Shown: piece by piece, positions 1 through 5,243 of the stretch | Position numbering within the stretch: the first letter of the stretch is position 1 | Layout of the letters: every line of letters starts with the position of its first letter | Source: CAYSUS01 sp964434165 | GTDB taxonomy: Bacteria > Planctomycetota > Planctomycetia > Pirellulales > Thermoguttaceae | Assembly (NCBI GenBank): GCA_964434165.1 | Contig: CAYSUS010000192.1 | Coordinates: 1-7,572, forward strand | Direction of reading: 5' to 3' | Length of the DNA stretch: 7,572 bases | Translations under genes and position numbers: made by a program | Notes under the pieces: model-generated | What the model was told of the DNA's origin: nothing | The model's database searches: none | Seen by the model: the letters and a program-made list of their open reading frames with translations, nothing else

Positions 1-19
1 GCGCCGCTCGTGCTGTTCC

Positions 20-76
20 AGGCATGTCCCCATCATGCAGATATGCCCCAACTTGCCAACAACTGGACCTGTCCCC
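20..76. repeat. C-rich repeat-like stretch next to the IS66 remnant
   Basis: Three similar short units occur in about 55 bp: CATGTCCCC at 23-31, TATGCCCC at 42-49 and CCTGTCCCC at 68-76. The composition is less G+C-rich than the neighbouring genes, and no plausible protein family is seen in either strand of this part. It abuts the point where transposase similarity begins (about 76), so it may be the edge of another inserted or recombined repeat. Blocks of this look (GGGGACAGGTCC on the other strand) recur near transposase genes in some genomes, but that comparison is from memory. No second copy exists in this window, so its repeat status is unproven. Confidence 0.3.
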
Positions 77-213
77 GTTTCTCCGCCGGAATCTGGACCG
101 TCCTGGCCACCTGCGCCCAACAACGTCGCTCTGACTTCGACTTCCTTCACGAGTCGATCCTCGCCTGCTTCAACAAGCAAGCCCCTCCTTCGCTACTACC
201 CCTTCCCCCGTGA
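76..213 (+). pseudogene. IS66-type transposase, C-terminal remnant
   Basis: An open frame ending in TGA at 211-213 encodes a tail running from RFSAGIWTVLATC through QQRRSDFDFL to APPSLLP. This matches the end of one group of IS66-family DDE transposases as I know it: an arginine-phenylalanine start, a hydrophobic segment with T(C)xxQxR, an FL helix, then a terminal PSLLP. Only about 45 residues are left of a protein normally several hundred long; the catalytic DDE region is absent. The same frame continues upstream to an ATG at 10, but those residues come from the C-rich repeat-like stretch and do not look like transposase, so I place the break near 76. Codon third positions are mostly G or C, as in real coding DNA of this genome. 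It lies tail to tail with pheT. The family call rests on a short motif and is moderate; the call that it is broken is firmer, unless the sequence to the left of the window restores it. Confidence 0.55.
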
Positions 214-225
214 ACGGCCACGTGT

Positions 226-244
226 CCGGGCCACCACGGCCCGG
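226..244. terminator. Strong hairpin between pheT and the IS66 remnant
   Basis: CCGGGCC (226-232) and GGCCCGG (238-244) form a perfect 7-bp G/C stem with a 5-nt loop. On the minus strand it begins 26 nt after the pheT stop; on the plus strand it begins 12 nt after the transposase-remnant stop. It could therefore end transcription from both sides. Neither side has a T-run, so it is not a textbook intrinsic terminator; a pause site or an RNA 3'-end stabiliser is equally possible. Confidence 0.35.
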
Positions 245-269
245 CCCGCAAGCGCGACGCTCAACCGCA

Positions 270-2309
270 CTACGCCCGCAGTTGCGCGCCGTGCTCCTTC
301 TGGCAGGCGGCCACGATCCCGTCGCGCACCGCGTCGGCCTCCTGGCTGGTGAGCGTGCCTTCCTTCGACCGCAGGACCACGGAAAACAGCAGGCTCTTCT
401 TGCCTTCGCCGAGGCGCTGCGGGTCGCGGTACGTGTCGAGGTAGCGGAGTTCTTCGAAGCACGCGCCGCCGGCCTTTCGGGCGGTGGTCGCCACGTGGGC
501 CCAGCGCACCTCGTCGTCGACCACGAGGTTGATGTCCCGGGCCACAGCCGGGAACGCAATCACTGGCACGAATTGCGGCACCAGCTCGGCCGCCTCGACG
601 AGCAGCCCCAGCCGGACTTCGGCCACGGCCGTCGGCTGGCGGAGCCCTCGGTGCTCAAGCAGTGACGGAGCGGCCCGGCCTACGAAGCCCAACAGCTTGC
701 CGTCGAGCAGCAGCCGGCACGAGGCGGCCGGGTCGAGCAGGTCGCAATCGGCGTCGGTGGACTCCAGCGACGCGCCGATGTGCAGCACGTCGGGGAGCGA
801 CTCGACGAAGCCCTTCACCTCGGCATAAGGCCGGCCGCTGGCGATTCCGATCATCCGCTCCTCGACGGGTAGCTTCTTGCCCCGGGGCCAATAGACCTTG
901 GCCACCTCGAACAGCTCGATCCGGTCGTTGGCCGCCGACTCGTTGGTCTTGCGCGCCCCCAGCAGGCTGGGCAGCAGGCTCTTGCGCACCACGTCCGCGC
1001 CGCGCACGATGGGCGTCCTGGTCCGCAGCGGCTCGGCTTCGGTCCAGGGCAGGAAGCACTCCGCGGATTTCTCGTCCACCACGGAGAGCGTCATCGCCTC
1101 GTCCAGTCCGAACGCGACCAGCGCGGTGCGGACCTTCTCCAACACGCGGTCCTCGGGCGTGCGGCTGGAGGCGGCCATGGGCACGCTCACGTCCTCGGGA
1201 ATCTGGTCGTAGCCGTGAACTCGCCCCACCTCCTCGATCAGGTCAATCTCCCGCCCGAGGTCGCGCCGCCAGCTCGGCGGAACCACCGCGATGGCTGCCC
1301 GGTCACCGCTTGCGTCGGCGCCGAGTGAAGCCGGGCTCTCCTCGTTCCCCAAGGCGAGGAGGATCTCGCGCAGGCGCTCCTCGGGGATCTCGATACCCAG
1401 CACGCGCTCGATCTGCCGGAGGCGCAGCACGATCGGCTCTCGCGGGGCAGGGCGGCGCCCCATGTCGATCACGCCCTGGGCAAGCTCGCCCCCGGCAAGC
1501 TCCAGAATCAACCCGCAGCAGCGGCGGCTGGCCCAATCGACGAACTCGGAGTCGACCACGCGCTCGAAGCGATAGGACGAGTCGCTGTGCAGTCGGAGCG
1601 TGCGGGCCGTGTTGCGGATCGAGACCGGGTCGAACTCCGCCGCCTCGATTAGGACGTCCGTCGTCGCCTCGGAGATCTCCGTGGTCGCCCCGCCCATCAC
1701 GCCGCCGATGGCCACGGGGTCCTCGGCGTCGCAGATCACGCACATCTCGGGTTCGAGGCGGTAGGCGTTGTGGTCGATGGCCTCGATCTGCTCGCCGGGC
1801 TTGGGTCGCCGCACTACGATCTCAGGCCCCTTCAGCCGGGCGTAGTCGAACGTGTGCAGCGGCTGCCCGCACTCCATGAGCACGTAGTTCGAGATGTCCA
1901 CGATGTTGTTGATCGGCACCAGGCCGAGCGTCTTCAGGCGTCGGGCCATCCAGCCCGGACTGGGGCCGACGCGCACGCCGCGGATCACCCGGGCCGTGTA
2001 GCGCGGGCACAGATCGGGGCACTCGATCCTGACCTGGGCGAGCCTCTCGACTGGGGTTTGTCCCTCGACCAGGCTTGCCGGGGGGAACGTCACCTCGCGG
2101 CCGAACAGCACCCCGACCTCGCGGGCAACACCGAGGTGTCCCAGGCAGTCGGGCCGGTTGCTGGTCACCTCCAGATCGATGGCCAGGTCGCCACCGACCT
2201 CCTCCGTGCCCTCGTGGTTCAGGCCGGCCATCATCAACCGGCCGGTGAGCTCCTCGACCGGCATGTCGAGGCGCACGTACTGCTTGAGCCAGTTCCAGGA
2301 AACGATCAT
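270..2309 (-). CDS. pheT: Phenylalanyl-tRNA synthetase beta subunit, short form
   Basis: Beta subunit of cytoplasmic (alphabeta)2 PheRS; it supports tRNA-Phe binding and hydrolyses mischarged Tyr-tRNA-Phe. The protein has 679 residues (E. coli about 795). The N-terminal B1 piece (MIVSWNWLKQYV) runs at about residue 40 straight into DLEVTSNRPDCLGHLGVARE. The EMAP-like tRNA-binding domain that normally lies between these is absent. The B3/B4 editing domain follows (about 100-270, with PINNIVDISNYVL and GQPLHTFDY), then B5 (about 290-372, ending VPPSWRRDL..DLIEEVGRVHGYD), the catalytic-like core (about 375-575) and the C-terminal FDX-ACB anticodon-binding domain (about 580-679, with FPAVARDINLVVDD). 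Start ATG at 2307-2309, stop TAG. There is no clear Shine-Dalgarno (upstream reads TTCACCTTCCC), but the start matches the family N-terminus. It begins 39 nt after pheS, so co-translation from one message is likely. The frame is intact. Confidence 0.97.
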   Translation of the reverse strand: MIVSWNWLKQYVRLDMPVEELTGRLMMAGLNHEGTEEVGGDLAIDLEVTSNRPDCLGHLGVAREVGVLFGREVTFPPASLVEGQTPVERLAQVRIECPDLCPRYTARVIRGVRVGPSPGWMARRLKTLGLVPINNIVDISNYVLMECGQPLHTFDYARLKGPEIVVRRPKPGEQIEAIDHNAYRLEPEMCVICDAEDPVAIGGVMGGATTEISEATTDVLIEAAEFDPVSIRNTARTLRLHSDSSYRFERVVDSEFVDWASRRCCGLILELAGGELAQGVIDMGRRPAPREPIVLRLRQIERVLGIEIPEERLREILLALGNEESPASLGADASGDRAAIAVVPPSWRRDLGREIDLIEEVGRVHGYDQIPEDVSVPMAASSRTPEDRVLEKVRTALVAFGLDEAMTLSVVDEKSAECFLPWTEAEPLRTRTPIVRGADVVRKSLLPSLLGARKTNESAANDRIELFEVAKVYWPRGKKLPVEERMIGIASGRPYAEVKGFVESLPDVLHIGASLESTDADCDLLDPAASCRLLLDGKLLGFVGRAAPSLLEHRGLRQPTAVAEVRLGLLVEAAELVPQFVPVIAFPAVARDINLVVDDEVRWAHVATTARKAGGACFEELRYLDTYRDPQRLGEGKKSLLFSVVLRSKEGTLTSQEADAVRDGIVAACQKEHGAQLRA

Positions 2310-2348
2310 GGGAAGGTGAACGCTTGAGGCCGGATAGGAGGCGAAAAC

Positions 2349-3389
2349 CTAGAACTGACTCAAGAACCGCACGTCGTTGTTGTAGAACTCGCGGATGTCG
2401 TCGATGCCGTGCTGTCGCATGCAGATCCGCTCGATGCCCAACCCGAAGGCAAAGCCGGTCACTTCGTCGGGATCGTAGCCCACCGCGCGGAGCACGTTGG
2501 GATCGACCATGCCGGCCCCGCCCATCTCGATCCACCGGCCCTGCCAGCTCATGTCGATCTCCACGCTCGGCTCGGTGAACGGGAAGAACGAGGGGCGGAA
2601 GCGGATGTGCACGTCGCCGTGGAAGTAGCTCATCCCCAACAGCCGGAGCACGCTCTTCAGGTCGGCCATGGTCACGTGCCGGTCGACCAAGAGGCCCTCG
2701 ATCTGGTGGAACATGGGCGAGTGGGTGGCGTCGGGCTTGTCCGGCCGATAGACGCGGCCCAGGGAGATGATCCGCACGGGCGGCGGCTGCTTCTCCATCA
2801 CGCGAATCTGCACGGTGCTCGTCTGGCTGCGAAGAAGGAAGCCGTCGCCCGAAGGCACGGCCGCCGTCTTCCCGGCCGTGGCCAGGTAGAAGTTCTCCAG
2901 CGGGTCGCGCGCCGGATGCGCGCTGGGGATATTGAGGGCTTCGAAATTGTGCCAGTCGTCTTCGATCTCAGGTCCGTCGGCCACGGTGAAGCCCAGCCGC
3001 CCCATGATGTCTTTCAGGTGCTCGATCGTCTGGGTCAACGGGTGCAGATGGCCCAGCACCGGACGGACGCCCGGCACGGTGGGATCGAACCCCACGCCCT
3101 TGCCGGCCTGGCCCTTGGCCACCGAGACCCCGTCCTTGGCGGCTTCAAAGGCCGCCTCGATCTGCTGCTTGACCTCGTTGAACCGCTTGCCGGCCGCCGG
3201 TTTGTCGGCCTTGTCCACCTTGCCGAGCCCCTTCTGCACGGTTTTCAGGCGGCCGCTCTTCGCGCCGAGGAACTCGACTCGCGCGGCCTCCAGGGCCTCG
3301 GCCGCGCCCGATTGCCGGGCCGACTGGAACGCGGCCTGGGCCTCACCGGCAAGGCGGTCGAGCGCGTCGAGGAAATCTTGAAGGGGCAT
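2349..3389 (-). CDS. pheS: Phenylalanyl-tRNA synthetase alpha subunit
   Basis: Catalytic subunit of PheRS: activates phenylalanine with ATP and transfers it to tRNA-Phe; works with PheT encoded just downstream. The protein has 346 residues, a normal length. An N-terminal coiled-coil arm (about 1-95, helical and rich in A, E, K, Q) is followed by the class II core: HPLTQTIEHLKDIMGRLGF (motif 1 region, from 116), GRVYRPD...THSPMFHQIEG (motif 2 region, 211-232), FRPSFFPFTEPSVEID (264-279, amino-acid pocket), and GFAFGLGIERICM (motif 3, 312-324). The small residue that controls acceptance of bulky Phe analogues in E. coli (Ala294) corresponds to Ala314 here, in GFAFG. The start is ATG at 3387-3389, because family similarity begins at MPLQDFLDALDRL; GGAAG at 3396-3400 lies 6 nt upstream as a modest ribosome site. 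The open frame runs further upstream, but that stretch overlaps rplT and has no PheS similarity. Stop TAG. Confidence 0.98.
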   Translation of the reverse strand: MPLQDFLDALDRLAGEAQAAFQSARQSGAAEALEAARVEFLGAKSGRLKTVQKGLGKVDKADKPAAGKRFNEVKQQIEAAFEAAKDGVSVAKGQAGKGVGFDPTVPGVRPVLGHLHPLTQTIEHLKDIMGRLGFTVADGPEIEDDWHNFEALNIPSAHPARDPLENFYLATAGKTAAVPSGDGFLLRSQTSTVQIRVMEKQPPPVRIISLGRVYRPDKPDATHSPMFHQIEGLLVDRHVTMADLKSVLRLLGMSYFHGDVHIRFRPSFFPFTEPSVEIDMSWQGRWIEMGGAGMVDPNVLRAVGYDPDEVTGFAFGLGIERICMRQHGIDDIREFYNNDVRFLSQF

Positions 3390-3615
3390 GGCGGGCTTCC
3401 AAAATGCAATGGGCTTTCCACTGGGAGTCGGGGCCTTATGCGGCCGCCCTCCTCCCTGGACGCAACTGCCCGCGGTCGTGTTCGCGGGTTGCCGTTCGGC
3501 TTCCCGGCCGGCGAGGCGGTCTGGTCGGCTGCTTCGCCAAACGACAACGGGAGAGGCAACCTCCAGGGCCGCCCCTCCCGCGATAGGCTTGGCGCGAGCG
3601 ATCGCCCGGAGGCGA
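3390..3615 (-). other. Long rplT-pheS intergenic region, no gene seen
   Basis: This 226-bp gap is unusually wide for adjacent genes of one cluster. On the minus strand I find no ATG before pheS, so no phenylalanine-rich leader peptide of the E. coli pheM type. A perfect 6-bp stem CCCGCG/CGCGGG with an 8-nt loop lies at 3469-3488, and another hairpin overlaps the rplT stop. I see no convincing promoter: TTGCGT near CATAAG is poor and badly spaced. It may be a structured leader or a processing region for pheST. Confidence 0.4.
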
Positions 3616-3617
3616 TC
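3600..3617 (-). promoter_or_regulatory. UNCG-type hairpin overlapping the rplT stop
   Basis: On the minus strand GATCGCC, loop TCCG, GGCGATC forms a perfect 7-bp stem closed as C(UCCG)G, which fits the very stable UNCG tetraloop class. The stem starts on the last two bases of the rplT stop codon TGA (3616-3618). Outer CGCG segments on both sides could extend it with a small internal loop. No T-run follows, so it is more likely a processing, stability or pause element between rplT and pheS than a standard terminator. Confidence 0.4.
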
Positions 3618-3984
3618 ACGCGGAGACGGTCTTCCCGAGGGCCTCCTTGACCACTTCGACGATCCGGTCGAAGCCCTCCGGATCGCTGACAGCAATCTCG
3701 GCGAGCATCTTGCGGTCGAGGCGGACCTCGGCCTTGTCCAGGCCGTGGATGAACTCGCTGTATCGGAGGTCGCGCATGCGCACGGCCGCGTTGATGCGGG
3801 TAATCCAAAGGCGGCGGAAATCCCGCTTGCGCACGCGGCGGTCGCGGTAAGCGTACTTGCCCGCACGGAGCAGGTTCTCCTTGACCGTGCGCAACAGGTT
3901 GCGGCGGCCGCCGCGATAGCCCTTGGCCGCCTTGAAGAGCCGGTTCTTGGCTCGATTCCGCGCGGCTCCTTTCGTGGTTCTCAT
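3616..3984 (-). CDS. rplT: Ribosomal protein bL20
   Basis: Large-subunit protein that binds 23S rRNA early and is needed for 50S assembly. In E. coli and Bacillus it also represses its own operon by binding an mRNA mimic of its rRNA site. The protein has 122 residues (E. coli 118). The basic N-terminal extension (MRTTKGAARNRAKNRLFKAA) inserts into rRNA. The globular part carries the family hallmarks KGYRGGRRNLLR, KYAYRDRRVRKRDFRRLWI, RINAAVR and YSEFIHGL, with DRKMLAEIAV near the end. Start ATG at 3982-3984, with GAGGA (3991-3995) 6 nt upstream, the second-clearest ribosome site in the cluster. Stop TGA. It follows rpmI after 116 nt. Confidence 0.98.
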   Translation of the reverse strand: MRTTKGAARNRAKNRLFKAAKGYRGGRRNLLRTVKENLLRAGKYAYRDRRVRKRDFRRLWITRINAAVRMRDLRYSEFIHGLDKAEVRLDRKMLAEIAVSDPEGFDRIVEVVKEALGKTVSA

Positions 3985-3990
3985 GACAGA

Positions 3991-3995
3991 TCCTC
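3991..3995 (-). promoter_or_regulatory. rplT ribosome-binding site
   Basis: Reads GAGGA on the minus strand, 6 nt before the rplT ATG. It is notable because the neighbouring rpmI and pheT starts have no such sequence. Confidence 0.7.
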
Positions 3996-4100
3996 AAGTG
4001 CTGGCGGGTATCGGGCCCCCGCAGGGCAGTGCCGTGCGAGCGTTGGCCGCCCGTCCCGCAATGGCCGACGCGCAAAGCGCTTCCGGCGTTCCTCCCGCGA

Positions 4101-4304
4101 TCAGTAGCTGTACTTGCCCAGCGCAGTCTGGATCCGCGGGGTCTCGGTCTCGTGGAGCACGCCCGTGCCGCGAAGGTTGCGTTTTCGCTTCTGGCTCATC
4201 CGCGTGGCGAGGTGGCTGGTCCCTGCCTGCCGGTGCTTGGCCTTGCCCTTGGCCGTCAGGCGGAACCGCTTCTTCGTCCCTTTATGGGTTTTCTGCTTGG
4301 GCAT
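4101..4304 (-). CDS. rpmI: Ribosomal protein bL35
   Basis: Small basic protein of the 50S subunit; in E. coli it is translationally coupled to rplT and repressed by L20. The protein has 67 residues (E. coli 65), very rich in K and R. Landmarks are the N-terminus MPKQKTHKGTKKRFRLTAKG, then KAKHRQAGTSHLATRMSQKRKR, then RGTGVLHETE and the C-terminus LGKYSY. The start is ATG at 4302-4304 because the conserved protein begins exactly there; the frame is open further upstream, but those residues read through the terminator-like and promoter-like elements. There is no Shine-Dalgarno (upstream reads CTACGGTCCAGCC). Stop TGA. It lies 160 nt after infC and 116 nt before rplT. Confidence 0.97.
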   Translation of the reverse strand: MPKQKTHKGTKKRFRLTAKGKAKHRQAGTSHLATRMSQKRKRNLRGTGVLHETETPRIQTALGKYSY

Positions 4305-4356
4305 GGCTGGACCGTAGCAACGAGCGTGGCAGGGGGGATACTGAGCAAGACCCGTC

Positions 4357-4386
4357 ATTATAAAACATCGGCCCGAGGCGAAAAGG
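4357..4386 (-). promoter_or_regulatory. Candidate promoter before rpmI
   Basis: A perfect -10 box TATAAT sits at 4357-4362 in a short A/T-rich patch (GTTTTATAATGA) that stands out in this G/C-rich sequence. The -35 region is weak: only T-rich bases TTTTCG or similar at about 4379-4386, 16-18 nt upstream. Transcription would begin near 4350, giving a leader of about 45 nt for rpmI, rplT and pheST. The same T-run belongs to the terminator-like hairpin just upstream, so ending one transcript and starting the next would occur in about 70 bp. Confidence 0.45.
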
Positions 4387-4428
4387 GGGATCCCTGCGCC
4401 CGTGCCCGCGGCTCCCACGCGATCCCCC
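4381..4428 (-). terminator. Terminator- or attenuator-like hairpin after infC
   Basis: On the minus strand GGGGGATC (4421-4428) pairs with GATCCCCC (4385-4392), an 8-bp perfect stem, and is followed directly by TTTT (4381-4384). The 28-nt loop contains a further possible 4-bp stem (4401-4404 with 4416-4419). Stem plus T-run immediately after it is the intrinsic-terminator pattern, though the T-run is short and the loop long. It sits between infC and rpmI and could end part of the infC transcripts or act as an attenuator for L35/L20. Confidence 0.5.
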
Positions 4429-4446
4429 CCTCCTCCACCACCCTAC

Positions 4447-4461
4447 CCCTCGCCCCGAGGG
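4447..4461 (-). other. Small hairpin just after the infC stop
   Basis: CCCTCG and CGAGGG form a 6-bp stem with a 3-nt loop, 3 nt after the infC stop TAA. It may help protect the infC message end together with the larger hairpin at 4385-4428. Confidence 0.3.
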
Positions 4462-4464
4462 AGG

Positions 4465-4968
4465 TTACTTCGGCGCGACCGTACAGATCATACGTCGCCC
4501 CACCTGCTGGGGGGGCTGCTCGATCCGCGATACATCCTCGAGCTGTCGCAGGATGTCATCGACCACGCGCCGCCCCTCTTCCTGGTGGGCCATTTCGCGA
4601 CCGCGGAAGAGGACCGAGATCTGCACCTTATTCTTGTGGGCAAGGAAGTCGCGGGCCCGTGCCACCTTGACGTTGATGTCGTGCTCCCCCGTCTTCGGTC
4701 GTACGCGGATCTCCTTGATGCGAATCTGGTGCGAGTGGCTCTTATGCTGCCGCTTCTTCTGCTGGTACTTGTACTTGCCGAAGTCCATGATGCGGCAAAC
4801 GGGGGGCCGCTCGTTCGGCGCCACTTCCACCAGGTCAAGTCCGGCCTGCCGCGCGGTCTCCAAGGCCTCCTGCGTGGGGATGATCCCCAGTTGTGTCCCG
4901 TCGGCCGCGATGGCTCGAACCTGGGACACCCGGATCTGCTCGTTGACCCGTTGCGATTTGGTTTCGAT
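4465..4968 (-). CDS. infC: Translation initiation factor IF-3, ATC start
   Basis: IF3 binds the 30S subunit, blocks premature 50S joining, and rejects wrong start codons and wrong initiator tRNA. From the ATC at 4966-4968 the protein has 167 residues (E. coli 180). The N domain begins at SQRVNEQIRVSQVRAI and ends with the family signature CRIMDFGKYKYQQKKRQ (58-74). A basic, His-rich linker (KSHSHQIRIKEIR) leads to the C domain (about 82-167, with RPKTGEHDINVKVARARDFL, KVQISVLFRGREM and MICTVAPK). No ATG or GTG start fits: the conserved part begins only about 5 codons in. AGGAGG at 4978-4983 lies 9 nt before ATC but just 3 nt before the in-frame TTG (4972-4974), favouring ATC; the TTG form would add two residues. 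A rare start codon is typical of infC in other bacteria and underlies its autoregulation. Stop TAA. thrS lies upstream and rpmI downstream. Confidence 0.96.
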   Translation of the reverse strand: METKSQRVNEQIRVSQVRAIAADGTQLGIIPTQEALETARQAGLDLVEVAPNERPPVCRIMDFGKYKYQQKKRQHKSHSHQIRIKEIRVRPKTGEHDINVKVARARDFLAHKNKVQISVLFRGREMAHQEEGRRVVDDILRQLEDVSRIEQPPQQVGRRMICTVAPK

Positions 4969-4977
4969 TGCCAAGCT

Positions 4978-4983
4978 CCTCCT
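4978..4983 (-). promoter_or_regulatory. Strong infC ribosome-binding site
   Basis: Reads AGGAGG within AAAAGGAGGAG, the best Shine-Dalgarno in the window. Spacing to ATC is 9 nt, to TTG 3 nt. A strong site paired with a poor start codon is the arrangement expected for IF3 self-control. Confidence 0.8.
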
Positions 4984-5024
4984 TTTCCAACTCCAGGGGT
5001 CAGCCACATACGAATCCGCCCGAC

Positions 5025-5070
5025 GGCGACCCTCGGTCGCCTTCCGGCCCCCGGGAGAATGCCGGGCCGG
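5025..5070 (-). promoter_or_regulatory. Structured infC mRNA leader, two hairpins
   Basis: Between the predicted transcription start (about 5082) and infC lie two strong stems. GGCGACC/GGTCGCC (5025-5031 with 5035-5041) is a perfect 7-bp stem with a 3-nt loop. CCGGCCC/GGGCCGG (5044-5050 with 5064-5070) is a perfect 7-bp stem with a 13-nt loop. They lie back to back, separated by 2 nt. In Bacillus-type operons the infC leader folds to bind L20; I cannot show that these hairpins resemble that RNA, so the regulator is unknown. The leader is about 114 nt. Confidence 0.4.
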
Positions 5071-5088
5071 GCAGGACAACATCCTGTG

Positions 5089-5117
5089 AGTATTCCCATC
5101 AAATCGGCTAGCGTCAA
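5089..5117 (-). promoter_or_regulatory. Candidate infC promoter
   Basis: On the minus strand TTGACG (5112-5117, 5 of 6 matches to TTGACA), 17-nt spacer, then AATACT (5089-5094, 4 of 6 matches to TATAAT). Predicted start near 5082. It lies after the thrS terminator-like hairpins and before the infC leader, so infC need not depend on the thrS promoter. Confidence 0.55.
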
Positions 5118-5180
5118 CCGATTTCCTTGACTCCCCTCCGCGGATTCTCGCGCAAGCCAAGGGGGAAGCGATCGGTGGCG

Positions 5181-5240
5181 GGCGGAGCCGGCCGAATCGA
5201 GCCCCCTCCGCCAGCCTCCGGTCGCGCGCGGGGTGCGACC
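5181..5240 (-). terminator. Tandem hairpins downstream of thrS
   Basis: The first stem, GGTCGC/GCGACC (5220-5225 with 5235-5240, 9-nt loop), begins 3 nt after the thrS stop. The second, GGCGGAG/CTCCGCC (5181-5187 with 5206-5212), is a 7-bp stem with an added inner GGC/GCC stem across a symmetric 2-nt internal loop. Neither is followed by a T-run. They may slow or end thrS transcription, or protect its 3' end. Confidence 0.35.
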
Positions 5241-5243
5241 CGA

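Noticed and set aside
257..266. Possible IS66 terminal inverted repeat (ACGCTCAAC)
   Set aside because: It only partly resembles the IS66 end as I remember it and has no partner in the window; chance match cannot be excluded.
662..1879. 405-residue plus-strand open frame, very rich in R, P, S
   Set aside because: Antisense to pheT; low-complexity arginine/proline composition is typical of a wrong frame in G/C-rich DNA.
3390..3615. A pheM-like phenylalanine leader peptide
   Set aside because: No ATG and no run of Phe codons on the minus strand in this gap.
2409..3650. 413-residue plus-strand open frame
   Set aside because: Antisense to pheS and the flanking gap, no recognisable domain.
3390..3866. 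Open extension of pheS upstream by 159 codons
   Set aside because: It overlaps rplT out of frame and lacks PheS similarity; the family N-terminus begins at the ATG at 3387-3389.
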